DNA of 42,216 nucleotides. It comes from a virus. The stretch is taken from positions 1 through 42,216 of IMG/VR virus record IMGVR_UViG_3300024520_000165; one strand, given 5' to 3'. Position 1 is the first letter of the stretch. Every line of letters starts with the position of its first letter. Shown one piece after another: positions 33,448 through 40,358 of this stretch. Made by a program: the position numbers and the translations under genes. The notes under the pieces were generated by a model. It ran no database searches, was not told where the DNA came from, and saw only the letters and a program-made list of their open reading frames with translations.

Positions 33448-33511
33448 TGACCCACCGGCAGGCGTCCCTGTCAACGGGGAAGGAGCACCCGATGCAAGGT
33501 CCGGTGGGCCA
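33448..33511. terminator. Inverted repeat between convergent genes
   Basis: Bases 33448-33458 and 33501-33511 form an 11-bp stem (one G-U on the minus strand, a mismatch on the plus). Within the loop, 33465-33470 and 33475-33480 form a second hairpin around a TCAA tetraloop. It fills the 80-base gap between the ends of the nuclease and ParB-like genes. No U-run follows in either direction, so termination would need Rho or be partial. Confidence 0.4.
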
Positions 33512-33523
33512 GCACCCCCCAGT

Positions 33524-35092
33524 CTAGCTCTTCTTCGGGAGCTTCTTCTCCTTGCTCAGTGCGATGATGGGCGCGAGCTTGATGCCCACCACCTTCGCCA
33601 CCTCCTTGATCTCCTTCGGCAGCTCCGGCCTGTACTTCGCAGGCCAGTGCGAGAAGACCACCAGCTCCAGCAGCATAGCGACCTGCTCCGTGGTGCCCTT
33701 CGACTCGATGAGCTGTCGCATCACCGAACCCCACGAGTAACGAGAGGACGACTCCCCTTCCGCCAGCTTCAGGTTGTGTGCCTTGCCGTACTTGTTCATG
33801 GCGAGCGGATCGACACAGCTCACCAGCTCACCAAGGGCGACGCACATCGCAGCATGGAAGGCATCGGGCTCGAGCTCGGCAACGGCCTGCTGCATCTGGA
33901 ACGCCACCTCAGTCACCACCTTCTGGTTCTGCTTGGCTCGGCGCTCGCCCTCCTTCTCCTTGCTCTGTCCCTCCTTGCTCTTCGGGATCGGATCACCCGG
34001 CCGGTAGTCGTCCGTGTATCCGAGCGCCGCATTGGTGGCGAGGCCCTTCTCGATCAGCACCTTCTCGATCACCAGCCGCCTCGCATGTGGGTTCAGCGAG
34101 TAGTCGTCGAGCGGGATGTAGGTCCACGGCTTCACGTCCTTGCCGACCAGCGTCTTGAGCGTCGTCCGTCCCTTCGTCGGTGCGCCCTGGTTGAAGACGC
34201 CCAGGCTCATGGACAGCGGCACCCACCCGTTGGGCTTGTACTCCCGCACCCTGCCCTTGGCATTCTTCCGGTTCATCACCGCCTCGCCAGCTTCCTCAAG
34301 CTGGATCATGCGGACGTCCTGATAGGCCCGCCCCTTCTCATCGAAGCAGCCCTGGTTGGTGCAGCGTGCCTTGTCGCCCAGCTCCTCGAACAAGAAGTCA
34401 CCCTTGTCCGTGTTGTACTGGCATTCCGAGCACGCACCGTTCGGCAAGTCGCTGTCATCCAGCTTCCACGGTGCCTTGCTCAGTAGCTTGACCTCCTTCA
34501 TCAGATCCTGACGGCACCTGTCGAGTGGGGTCGCACCGTTCCAGTCCGTCTCGCACCAGTCGTTGGCGAAGTCGACCAGCTCCTTGCTGTCCTGCACCTG
34601 AGCGAGCAGCCGCATGTGCCCCCACGTGAGGGACTCGTCCTCGTACAGCTTCTTCACCTCGGCCGGCATGTTGCTGATGGACTGGAGCTGACGGATGCGA
34701 TGCGGTGACTCACCGAGATGGTCCGCCACCGCCCGCGCCGAGCTCCGCTCGAGCATGGCGCACACCCGTTCGGCCTGGACGAGAGGATGCACGCTGCGTC
34801 GCTGCTCGTTCTCGACGAACCGGATGCCTTCGATGTCGACGCCCGTCTCGTGGCAATAGCACTCGATCTCGTCGTCGGGTGCGTACCCTGCCGAGGGCAG
34901 AGCCATCAGCCTGCGGCACCCGGCGATGACGTGATAGCCCTCCGTTCCTTCGATGGGCACGACGTGCAATGGATGGAGCAGGCCCACCTCGGTGATGGAC
35001 TGCGCCAGGTCTTCGATCCCGTCGAGCATCCGGTCCCCGTTGGGGTTGTTGGGATGCGGGACGAGTAGCCGTAGCTTGATCGACTCCCTCAA
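33524..35092 (-). CDS. ParB/Sulfiredoxin-superfamily protein with zinc motif
   Basis: A 522-residue protein. Residues 8-110 form a ParB-type domain (SITEVGLLHPLHVVP, then VIAGCRRLMAL with the GxRR motif, then ENEQRRSVHPLVQAERV); residues about 118-160 an HTH-like part (VADHLGESPHRIRQLQSI). In the middle, CSECQ ... CTNQGCF likely binds zinc, as in plasmid and integrative-element ParB-like proteins. The C-terminal 250 residues are unfamiliar. No ParA or centromere repeats are seen, so partition is unlikely; transcription control or DNA nicking is more plausible. Start is in an ATGA overlap. Confidence 0.85.
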   Translation of the reverse strand: MRESIKLRLLVPHPNNPNGDRMLDGIEDLAQSITEVGLLHPLHVVPIEGTEGYHVIAGCRRLMALPSAGYAPDDEIECYCHETGVDIEGIRFVENEQRRSVHPLVQAERVCAMLERSSARAVADHLGESPHRIRQLQSISNMPAEVKKLYEDESLTWGHMRLLAQVQDSKELVDFANDWCETDWNGATPLDRCRQDLMKEVKLLSKAPWKLDDSDLPNGACSECQYNTDKGDFLFEELGDKARCTNQGCFDEKGRAYQDVRMIQLEEAGEAVMNRKNAKGRVREYKPNGWVPLSMSLGVFNQGAPTKGRTTLKTLVGKDVKPWTYIPLDDYSLNPHARRLVIEKVLIEKGLATNAALGYTDDYRPGDPIPKSKEGQSKEKEGERRAKQNQKVVTEVAFQMQQAVAELEPDAFHAAMCVALGELVSCVDPLAMNKYGKAHNLKLAEGESSSRYSWGSVMRQLIESKGTTEQVAMLLELVVFSHWPAKYRPELPKEIKEVAKVVGIKLAPIIALSKEKKLPKKS

Positions 35093-35349
35093 TTGACTGC
35101 TCCTCCAGTCCCGGGCAGCACGAGGCCGCTGGCCTGTGCTTGCCGGGCCTGCTGGCCGGCGTTGAAGATGGCTTCGAGAACCTTCTCGGGCTCAGCCATC
35201 AAGGCCCAACCTTCGTCGCTACCTACGACGAAGACCATTGTGTCTCGACCCTCTCCACCCGTGACTGCCGTGATCGCAGTCACGCTGAGATAGATGAGAG
35301 CGGGGTGCACATCAGTGTGATGCTTCAACTTGAAGCAAACGAAGATCAT
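35089..35349 (-). CDS. Small beta-rich hypothetical protein
   Basis: An 86-residue protein with alternating hydrophobic strands (MIFVCFKLKHH, ALIYLSVTAITAV, DTMVFVVG) and a helix (EPEKVLEAIFNAGQQARQA). This plan resembles small FlbD-like phage proteins, but the match is loose. It starts in an ATGA overlap with the gene upstream and its stop overlaps the ParB start, so all three are coupled. Confidence 0.6.
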   Translation of the reverse strand: MIFVCFKLKHHTDVHPALIYLSVTAITAVTGGEGRDTMVFVVGSDEGWALMAEPEKVLEAIFNAGQQARQAQASGLVLPGTGGAVN

Positions 35350-35549
35350 GGAAGCCTCCTCTTCCCGGCCCAGACTACTGCGGGCCAGACGAGATAGCCC
35401 TCACAGGCCATCTGCTTGTAGACCTTGACCAGCACCCGCTGACCGTGGATCACCTTCCACTCCTTGGCCACGACGGGCACGGGGTTCTCCTTCCGCATCC
35501 TCACTCGGGCTGCGCTACGCCCCATGTCCGTCTTGATCATCGTCGCCAC
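35346..35549 (-). CDS. Small basic hypothetical protein
   Basis: A 67-residue basic protein starting at GTG with AGGAGGG upstream (an ATG nine bases later is an alternative start). Strand-rich pieces (VPVVAKEWKVIHGQRVLVKVY, YLVWPAVVW) follow a basic helix. A 14-bp hairpin sits only four bases before the ribosome-binding site. It is first in a coupled trio with the next small protein and the ParB-like protein. Confidence 0.6.
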   Translation of the reverse strand: MATMIKTDMGRSAARVRMRKENPVPVVAKEWKVIHGQRVLVKVYKQMACEGYLVWPAVVWAGKRRLP

Positions 35550-35563
35550 GTTCCCTCCTATGT

Positions 35564-35596
35564 GGGGTGAGGGCCGGACCATCCGACCCCCACCCC
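35564..35596 (-). promoter_or_regulatory. Leader hairpin before the 35549 gene
   Basis: Bases 35583-35596 and 35564-35577 form a 14-bp stem with a five-base loop. Two positions are G-U pairs in minus-strand RNA and would be A-C mismatches in plus-strand RNA, so the minus-strand transcript is the one shaped by this. It ends four bases before AGGAGGG and has no U-run, which fits an RNA-processing or translation-control site better than a terminator. Bases 35600-35665 hold a weaker GTGGT/ACCAC hairpin. Confidence 0.55.
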
Positions 35597-35665
35597 GAGA
35601 CACACCACCGTAGTCAGAGTGGTACCCCCCCAGGCCCCACCACTGACCACGCCTCACGGGTGTGC

Positions 35666-35869
35666 CTACTTCTTGTCGAGAGCCTCGACGATCACGCTCT
35701 CGAGATCGTTCATCGTGAGCGTGAGCTGAAGGATGGCACGCTCGACACGGTCGAGTCCGATGCCAAGCACGAGCTGGTTGTCTTCGACCATGCGGTCGTG
35801 GTTCTCGTGATCTTTGGCCTGCTCGATCCTCTGCTCGCAGTCCCGAAGCATCTCTTCGAGCTTGCTCAC
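35666..35869 (-). CDS. Small coiled-coil hypothetical protein
   Basis: A 67-residue protein beginning at GTG in a GTGA overlap with the DUF932-like gene. Its sequence (VSKLEEMLRDCEQRIEQAKD, then VERAILQLTLTMNDLESVI) has heptad spacing over two helices. It could form a dimer. It is encoded directly after the DUF932-like protein and probably acts with it. No family is known to me. Confidence 0.6.
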   Translation of the reverse strand: MSKLEEMLRDCEQRIEQAKDHENHDRMVEDNQLVLGIGLDRVERAILQLTLTMNDLESVIVEALDKK

Positions 35870-36660
35870 GACGCCACCGCCATGATCTCCGCATCCTCGG
35901 GCTCGTCGCATATACCCCCGATGAAGCCCGACTGCGGATCGCTCAGGTGGTGCTCACGCATGAACGAGTGGAGCCTGGTGTACTGAGTCATCAGCTTGCG
36001 AGGCTGTCCCTTCTTCAGCCCGTAGGTGCAAGCGTTGTAGAGGGACCACGCCGAGCGGTCCTCGTACTCCTTCACGACCGGCCGCTTCCAGTACCGCATC
36101 GCCTCGTTGAACTGCACGCTGGTGAGGATGTCTTGCCCTGCCATCAGCCCGAGCTGCTCGAAGCCCGAGTACGTGTCCACCTCCACGTCCTCGAAGTGGC
36201 CCGCCTCCTGGTCGAGCACGTTGAAGTGCTCCTCCAGCTTGGCGATGCCGCCCATGATGAGCAGCTCCAAGTCCGACCACGCATCCCCGGTGTGCTTTCG
36301 CATGATCTTGAGGAAGTCGGCGTTGAACTGGAGGTTGTCGCACACGGTGAGCGTCATGCCTGCCACCAGCCCAGGCGTGATGCTCTTGTCGTGGCTCGAC
36401 CGCAGGCCCACGTTGGGCAGCCGCTTGTCCCCATCGAGAACAGTGATGACCCCGAAGAGCTGCGTGTCCTTGGCGTTGACACCCAGCGCCACGTCCAGCT
36501 CGGTCGAGCTGCCGAACTCACGCATGATGCGCTGCTTGGTCAGCTCGACGAGGTCACTGAACGGGATCGGGGTGTACGTCTCGGTCTTGGCTGGCGTCGG
36601 GATCAGCATGAGATCGTGCTCGCTGATCCTTCGGCCGCCGCACATTATCATCAGTCCCAT
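35866..36660 (-). CDS. DUF932-like protein
   Basis: A 264-residue protein. The central block (VGLRSSHDKSITPGLVAGMTLTVCDNLQFNADF, then MRKHTGDAW) corresponds to the SHD...G...VCxN...HT pattern of DUF932-type phage and plasmid proteins. The family is often found near replication and partition genes, function unknown. ATG 36660 follows the previous stop by one base, with GGAG nine bases upstream; an ATG nine bases later is possible. The end is coupled to the coiled-coil gene. Confidence 0.7.
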   Translation of the reverse strand: MGLMIMCGGRRISEHDLMLIPTPAKTETYTPIPFSDLVELTKQRIMREFGSSTELDVALGVNAKDTQLFGVITVLDGDKRLPNVGLRSSHDKSITPGLVAGMTLTVCDNLQFNADFLKIMRKHTGDAWSDLELLIMGGIAKLEEHFNVLDQEAGHFEDVEVDTYSGFEQLGLMAGQDILTSVQFNEAMRYWKRPVVKEYEDRSAWSLYNACTYGLKKGQPRKLMTQYTRLHSFMREHHLSDPQSGFIGGICDEPEDAEIMAVAS

Positions 36661-36661
36661 G

Positions 36662-37045
36662 TCACGGTGCTCCGTAGATGTTGGAGACGCGCTCGGCACG
36701 ACGCCCTGTCATGCACCACACGTCCCCGCTGCAACGCTCGATCTTGTAGATCGTGCTCTCGTACTCCACCTCCCCTGTCTTCTTCGAGTAGAGGATCAGA
36801 ACCACGTCTTGAAACAGGGGATCCCTGTCGTAGTGCTCGATGCACTGGTCGACGTGGTCAGGCACATCGCTGTGATCCTGCTCCATCCACGCATCTCGTA
36901 GCTTTCCGACCCACGCAGACATGGCTACCTCAAGCCCAAGTCCATTGTGAGGCCGGCCGATCTTTCGATGGCGCTTGGGTGAAGGAGAGAGGTCAGCATC
37001 CCGACCCCCCTCCAACCAACGCCACACCCTGGCGATGAGGTTCAC
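36662..37045 (-). CDS. Hypothetical protein
   Basis: A 127-residue protein. The N-terminal 40 residues are basic (MNLIARVWRWLEGG, KRHRKIGRP). The second part looks like a small folded domain (DVVLILYSKKTGEVEYESTIYKIERC). The start is in an ATGA overlap with the upstream gene. An internal start at MSAWVGKLRD would give an 86-residue product and cannot be ruled out. No family is recognised. Confidence 0.6.
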   Translation of the reverse strand: MNLIARVWRWLEGGRDADLSPSPKRHRKIGRPHNGLGLEVAMSAWVGKLRDAWMEQDHSDVPDHVDQCIEHYDRDPLFQDVVLILYSKKTGEVEYESTIYKIERCSGDVWCMTGRRAERVSNIYGAP

Positions 37046-37374
37046 GCGCCGACAGTCTTCGGCATCGACTGCTTGAGCCAGCCATTGACGGAGAGCACGA
37101 CGCTGAACCCGTGCTTCTCGGTCAGCTCCTTCTGTTGCGTGAGGATCAGGTCACCCTCGTAGATGTTGCCCTCGACAGAGCGCACGAACTCGTGGTTGTC
37201 GCTGGCATACCCCGAGCCTGTCTCGATCGCAGCCCGTTGCATCTGCGTGAGGTTGACAGCGTTCACGTTCACCTTCACCCTCGTCTCGGCCATCGAGACG
37301 GTGCACTTCTCCTCGTCGAGCTCGAACAGCTCGATCACCTCCACTGCCCTGTTCGCCATCGCTACTGTCTTCAC
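37042..37374 (-). CDS. Hypothetical acidic beta-rich protein
   Basis: A 110-residue protein from GTG in a GTGA overlap, with GGAGGG just upstream. Alternating segments (AVEVIELFELDEEKCTVSMAE, RVKVNVNAVNLTQMQ, GFSVVLSVNGWLKQS) suggest a beta sheet with one helix. It lies between a small membrane protein and the 127-residue protein. No known family is recognised. Confidence 0.6.
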   Translation of the reverse strand: MKTVAMANRAVEVIELFELDEEKCTVSMAETRVKVNVNAVNLTQMQRAAIETGSGYASDNHEFVRSVEGNIYEGDLILTQQKELTEKHGFSVVLSVNGWLKQSMPKTVGA

Positions 37375-37613
37375 TTGCCCTCCTTCACCCCAACAAGGGG
37401 TGTGCCGCTCGACGGCGGCGGTCGGTTGCGGTCCGCCGACGGCGAGAACTCCTCGCCAACCAGCGTCGCTCCATGCTCTGCTCCTTTCCTCCATCCACGC
37501 CAGTACGCCTCAGTCTCGCGCTGCCTCATCACCGAGCCCTGAATGAAGGCGATGATGAAGGCACCCACCAACCCACCGATGTAGAACCACCCGAGGTGGT
37601 GCCACTCCCACAT
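37371..37613 (-). CDS. Small single-span membrane protein
   Basis: An 80-residue protein with one transmembrane helix (residues 9-26, FYIGGLVGAFIIAFIQG), then a basic amphipathic stretch (RETEAYWRGWRKGAEHGA) and a Pro/Ser-rich tail. The N-terminus probably faces the periplasm by charge distribution. ATG overlaps the previous stop (TGATG). It is paired with another membrane protein, so the two may interact. A lysis, superinfection-exclusion or membrane-anchoring role is possible. Confidence 0.65.
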   Translation of the reverse strand: MWEWHHLGWFYIGGLVGAFIIAFIQGSVMRQRETEAYWRGWRKGAEHGATLVGEEFSPSADRNRPPPSSGTPLVGVKEGK

Positions 37614-37945
37614 CAGTAGTCCTCCGCCGACACCGCCTCGGTCACGATGGTGATGGGCTGCTTCTCGCGCCGCTTCTTCATACGCTTATGCAGTAGGACA
37701 AGCCCGAGCACCACGTCGACCACGATGAACCCGTTGAACACACGGCCCAACGTTTGGCCCACGATGAGCAGGCCCACGTCCTCGCTGATCGCACTCGCAA
37801 TGGTGGTGCCCAGCGTGGCGGTGCCTGTCACCACCGCCGCCTTGGTGGTGGTGTCGACCGCCATCTCCAGCCTGTCCTCGGTGATGGCCTTGTCGAGCTG
37901 GTGTTGCAGCTCCTCGATCCTCGCTTTGATCTCTTGTCTCTTCAT
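37613..37945 (-). CDS. Small membrane protein with N-terminal coil
   Basis: A 110-residue protein. Residues 1-28 form a charged helix (MKRQEIKARIEELQHQLDKA). Hydrophobic segments are at about 36-55 (VVTGTATLGTTIASA) and 58-88 (GLLIVGQTLGRVFNGFIVVDVVLGLVLL), followed by HKRMKKRR. GAGGAG precedes the chosen ATG; an upstream start would add 17 residues. It forms a membrane pair with the next gene. Function is unknown. Confidence 0.6.
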   Translation of the reverse strand: MKRQEIKARIEELQHQLDKAITEDRLEMAVDTTTKAAVVTGTATLGTTIASAISEDVGLLIVGQTLGRVFNGFIVVDVVLGLVLLHKRMKKRREKQPITIVTEAVSAEDY

Positions 37946-38160
37946 CGCTTCGTCTCCTCTCGGAGCACCGCTAGTGCTCGCAGGTAGGGGAAGCACCGGA
38001 TCGCCCAGTCCCCCCGGTCATCGTTGCTGATGTCACGCATGAAGATGTGCTCGTCGAAGCCCTCGAGCACCGTGCGTGCCGCCTCCTTGATGATGAGCAG
38101 CTCGGTGCATTCACCCTTCTCGCTGCCCTTCCCGATGCACTCGGCCTGCGTCTCGCTCAC
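37942..38160 (-). CDS. Hypothetical protein behind a terminator-like hairpin
   Basis: A 72-residue protein from GTG, with GAGGAGA as ribosome-binding site. Content is mixed helix (CTELLIIKEAARTVLEGFDEH) then RDISNDDRGDWAIRCFPYLRALA. A strong hairpin with a U5 tail lies 19 bases upstream, so the gene is probably read by read-through or from a promoter not seen here. Four bases overlap the next gene. No family is recognised. Confidence 0.55.
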   Translation of the reverse strand: MSETQAECIGKGSEKGECTELLIIKEAARTVLEGFDEHIFMRDISNDDRGDWAIRCFPYLRALAVLREETKR

Positions 38161-38178
38161 TCTCTCTCCTCTCGTGCG

Positions 38179-38227
38179 AAAAAGGGGGCCGCCGCCCGCA
38201 CCCACTCGGATGCAGACGACGACCCCC
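38179..38227 (-). terminator. Intrinsic terminator, minus strand
   Basis: Bases 38215-38227 and 38184-38196 form a 13-bp stem, fully paired only in minus-strand RNA (three G-U pairs that are C-A mismatches on the plus strand), with an 18-base loop and then UUUUU (38183-38179). It lies 11 bases after the stop of the 38238 gene. The long loop may make it an attenuator rather than a full stop. Confidence 0.7.
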
Positions 38228-38237
38228 TCGATGTCAG

Positions 38238-38996
38238 CTAGAAGCTGATGCCACCCGCCTTCGCACCCTGCCCGGGCACCTCGACCGGCTTGCCCGCCGC
38301 CTGGCTGATGAGCCTCGGCAGCGTGTTCCGCAGTGCGAACCCCATCGGGACCAGCACGTTCTCGGTCACGAGGATGAGGGCCGTCCAGCCCAGGATCTCC
38401 ATCCGATCCTCGTGCTTGCTCACGTCGAGCTTGTCGTTCGAGAGATCGTTGCCCACCTTCTGCGCCAGCATCGCTGCCGCCTGGTTCCAGAGTCCGATAC
38501 CCAGGAACGTCTCGATCGGGGGCTTTGCTCCAGTCGCCATCACTATCTCCTTCGCACCCCCATCAGAGGTGCTGTTGTTGTGGACGCCGTCCTTCGCCTT
38601 GATGGACGGCGACCACATGCTCGTCGAGTTCACCTCGACATCAGCGGGACGCAGCTCTGCATCCCTCACTCTCTTCTCGCCTATCGTCAGTGCCACCTCG
38701 TCGATGGCCTCATCGCACCAGTCCGCATCTCGCATGGATGTGCGGACGAACCACTCATCCAGCATCACGGGCGGTGCTCCTTCTGCCCACGCCTGAGCCA
38801 TGTCGATCAGGTCGCCCGCTCCACCGTGGTGGACTGCGTGCTCCCACTCATCGAGCTGCTCTTGCGTAGGCTCGGCTGCCTTACTCAGCCGCCAACACCT
38901 GCACTGCTGCGAGAACTGGCTGCACTCGGAGCACACCATGCGTCCGAGCACCGGGATCAGAGCCCTCCCACACTGGCAAGGCTCACTGTTCTTCAT
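38238..38996 (-). CDS. Zinc-ribbon protein with possible second internal product
   Basis: A 252-residue protein. The first 40 residues hold CQCGRALIPVLGRMVCSECS and QQCRC, a zinc ribbon. The middle is acidic. The last 100 residues (from MATGAKPPIETFLGIG) look like a separate helical unit with a hydrophobic part (GWTALILVTENVLVPMGFAL). An in-frame ATG at 38540 has AAGGAG at a proper distance, so a 100-residue product may also be made. GAGGAGG precedes the main start; GTG 38999 is an alternative. Function is unknown. Confidence 0.55.
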   Translation of the reverse strand: MKNSEPCQCGRALIPVLGRMVCSECSQFSQQCRCWRLSKAAEPTQEQLDEWEHAVHHGGAGDLIDMAQAWAEGAPPVMLDEWFVRTSMRDADWCDEAIDEVALTIGEKRVRDAELRPADVEVNSTSMWSPSIKAKDGVHNNSTSDGGAKEIVMATGAKPPIETFLGIGLWNQAAAMLAQKVGNDLSNDKLDVSKHEDRMEILGWTALILVTENVLVPMGFALRNTLPRLISQAAGKPVEVPGQGAKAGGISF

Positions 38997-39017
38997 CACT
39001 CATCCTCCTCTTTCAAT

Positions 39018-39058
39018 GGAGATACACCCCCCTCGTTTTGAGGGGGGGGTGTGTCTCC
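39018..39058. promoter_or_regulatory. C6/G6 hairpin element 1
   Basis: Bases 39018-39032 and 39044-39058 form a 15-bp stem around a run of C6 and G6; the top-strand loop is GTTTTGA-like. One position is a U-G pair in plus-strand RNA and an A-C mismatch in minus-strand RNA. It lies in the gap between the SLOG gene and the zinc-ribbon gene, 10 bases before the latter's GAGGAGG site. No U-run follows. See the related elements at 39930 and 40359. Confidence 0.6.
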
Positions 39059-39067
39059 TCTCTCTCG

Positions 39068-39463
39068 TCACCAACCATGCTCTCCCTTCTCCAGCTTCCA
39101 GATCATGCGCTGCCCCGGACGCACCAGCCTGGTGTCGAAACCTCTCGCCAAGCTGATCTCGAGCATCATCTTCGTGCCTCTGCTCCCGGCTACGATGAAC
39201 CCGACCACCATGTCCGGCCCGAGGTCAGCCATCTTCGAGTTCCTGATGAAGCCAGCCCGCGTCCCGTGCCTGTCCCAGTCAGCCGGCATCTCGGTGAGCC
39301 TGATGCCCTGTGCCTTGGCCCACTCGCCGCCGTACTGGTCAGGCCCACGGCACGTGCCTTCGATCACCTGCGTGACGTGGTGCAGTGCGTGGATGGCATC
39401 GAGTGCATCGAACACCGCCTGCCTGTCGGTCCACGCCCTCGACCCGCATACCAGCAGTCTCAT
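39068..39463 (-). CDS. SLOG-superfamily (DUF2493-like) protein
   Basis: A 131-residue protein with a Rossmann-like start MRLLVCGSRAWTDRQAVFDALD and EGTCRGPDQYGGEWAKAQGI, the usual motif for binding a nucleotide-like ligand in the DUF2493/YspA branch of SLOG proteins. The MPADWDRHGTRAGFIRNSKM part and MVVGFIVAGSRGTKMML also match. SLOG proteins sense or process nucleotide derivatives; the phage role is not known. ATG is in an ATGA overlap, GAGGAGG close by. Confidence 0.85.
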   Translation of the reverse strand: MRLLVCGSRAWTDRQAVFDALDAIHALHHVTQVIEGTCRGPDQYGGEWAKAQGIRLTEMPADWDRHGTRAGFIRNSKMADLGPDMVVGFIVAGSRGTKMMLEISLARGFDTRLVRPGQRMIWKLEKGEHGW

Positions 39464-39663
39464 GCCTCCTCCTCGAGCGGACTCGCCTCGTCCGCAGCTC
39501 TGCCGGTGAGGGTGCGTGCCATGTGATGCACGGCCTGGTCCCACCCGGCGTTGTAGTTCTGCTTCGGCCACGAGTACGGCACCGGCTGCCCTCGCAGCAT
39601 CGGACGCAGCAGCGCAACGATCTTCGCCGTGCGCTCGTGGTTCTCTCGGTACTCAGCTCCCAT
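39460..39663 (-). CDS. Small hypothetical protein
   Basis: A 67-residue protein from ATG, with AAGGAG six bases upstream. It contains a helical part (RENHERTAKIVALLRPML) and an aromatic stretch (PYSWPKQNYNAGWDQAVHHMA). A 15-bp hairpin stands six bases before its ribosome-binding site. It overlaps the SLOG gene by four bases and likely acts with it. No family is known to me. Confidence 0.6.
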   Translation of the reverse strand: MGAEYRENHERTAKIVALLRPMLRGQPVPYSWPKQNYNAGWDQAVHHMARTLTGRAADEASPLEEEA

Positions 39664-39681
39664 ATCGTGCTCCTTCAACGC

Positions 39682-39720
39682 AGAAGGGAGAGCCGGACAA
39701 CGTGCCCGACCCTCCCCTCT
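39682..39720 (-). promoter_or_regulatory. Leader hairpin before the 39663 gene
   Basis: Bases 39706-39720 and 39682-39696 form a 15-bp stem with a nine-base loop. Three positions are G-U pairs in minus-strand RNA and mismatches on the plus strand, so selection appears to be on the minus transcript. It ends six bases upstream of AAGGAG and has no U-run. Confidence 0.55.
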
Positions 39721-39749
39721 GATACGCTCACGCCCCGCTCAGGGCAGCC

Positions 39750-39908
39750 TTAGCCTCTATCGTGCTCGTAGCCCTGATCCACCCAGCGTGCGTGCTGCTC
39801 ATCATCATGGTCGGCAAGCAGCGAACCGCACACGTCGCATATCTCTGCCTCCAGCACGTCGCCCTGGTCGTCCTCGCCCACGCTGGGCATGTCGATCGGC
39901 GTACTCAT
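39750..39908 (-). CDS. Small acidic CxxC protein
   Basis: A 52-residue acidic protein. It contains one CDVC pair followed by DHDDEQHARW, so zinc could be held by two Cys and His residues. GGAGG lies six bases before the ATG. A hairpin of the C6/G6 family lies 5' of the ribosome-binding site. The gap to the next gene (39664-39749) contains the leader hairpin of that gene. Function is unknown. Confidence 0.55.
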   Translation of the reverse strand: MSTPIDMPSVGEDDQGDVLEAEICDVCGSLLADHDDEQHARWVDQGYEHDRG

Positions 39909-39929
39909 CACGTTCCTCCATCTGGGTGT

Positions 39930-39966
39930 GGTCTGTCCCCCCCGCACCTTGAGGGGGGGGCAGATC
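39930..39966. promoter_or_regulatory. C7/G7 hairpin element 2
   Basis: Bases 39930-39943 and 39953-39966 form a 14-bp stem (C7 paired to G7) with a nine-base loop. Two positions are G-U pairs only in plus-strand RNA. It lies just upstream of the small CxxC gene starting at 39908. It resembles the elements at 39018 and 40359 in C/G run, loop and position. Confidence 0.6.
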
Positions 39967-39973
39967 CACGACC

Positions 39974-40132
39974 TCATCTCTGGTGGTGGTGTATCGAGTG
40001 GCAGTTGGCACAGAGGACGACGCACTTCGCCACCTCTGCTGCCTGATGGCATTCGCCTTGAAGCATCACGCTCTCCTTCGCACCACGGCCAAAGGGGAAG
40101 CGGGCCGCCTTGACCCGCCTCCCCTCTCGCAC
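39974..40132 (-). CDS. HNH-endonuclease-like remnant or mini zinc finger
   Basis: A 52-residue frame from GTG directly after the preceding stop. Its end (CHQAAEVAKCVVLCANCHSI, then HHHQR) is the C-terminal zinc half of HNH endonucleases, with CxxC and His residues. The N-terminal part with the first catalytic His and the central Asn is missing. ATG 40066, with AAGGAG six bases upstream, would give only 30 residues. It is either a decayed HNH homing-type nuclease or a reduced zinc finger. Confidence 0.6.
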   Translation of the reverse strand: MREGRRVKAARFPFGRGAKESVMLQGECHQAAEVAKCVVLCANCHSIHHHQR

Positions 40133-40135
40133 TCC

Positions 40136-40336
40136 CTACCAACCACGCACGCTCGACATCGCCACGCCTGCCTTCCGCAGAGCCTCAAGACTCTCGTTCA
40201 GGCGCCGACCCGCGTACTCGACCTGCACCATCTCGCCCTGGTGGTCCAGCTCCCGTGCCGCCGCATACTTCGCGCGCAGCTTGGCGAGCTTCGCCTCCGT
40301 GCTCTTCACCAGCGCTCCATGCTCCTTGCGTGTCAT
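40136..40336 (-). CDS. Small helical hypothetical protein
   Basis: A 66-residue charged protein (MTRKEHGALVKSTEAKLAKL, then GRRLNESLEALRKAG) that looks like a helical hairpin. AAGGAGG lies five bases before ATG. The frame is open for a further 178 codons upstream, but that part is Pro-rich and crosses a strong hairpin, so I place the start here. No family is recognised. Confidence 0.6.
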   Translation of the reverse strand: MTRKEHGALVKSTEAKLAKLRAKYAAARELDHQGEMVQVEYAGRRLNESLEALRKAGVAMSSVRGW

Positions 40337-40358
40337 CTCGACCTCCTTGCTGTGGGGG

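Noticed and set aside
33524-35092. Plasmid-type partition system based on the ParB-like gene
   Set aside because: There is no ParA ATPase and no set of repeated centromere sites nearby; the ParB-type domain alone does not support partition or lysogeny.
39018-39058. Reading the C6/G6 hairpins as intrinsic terminators
   Set aside because: None is followed by a U-run in either direction, unlike the stems at 10108 and 38179.
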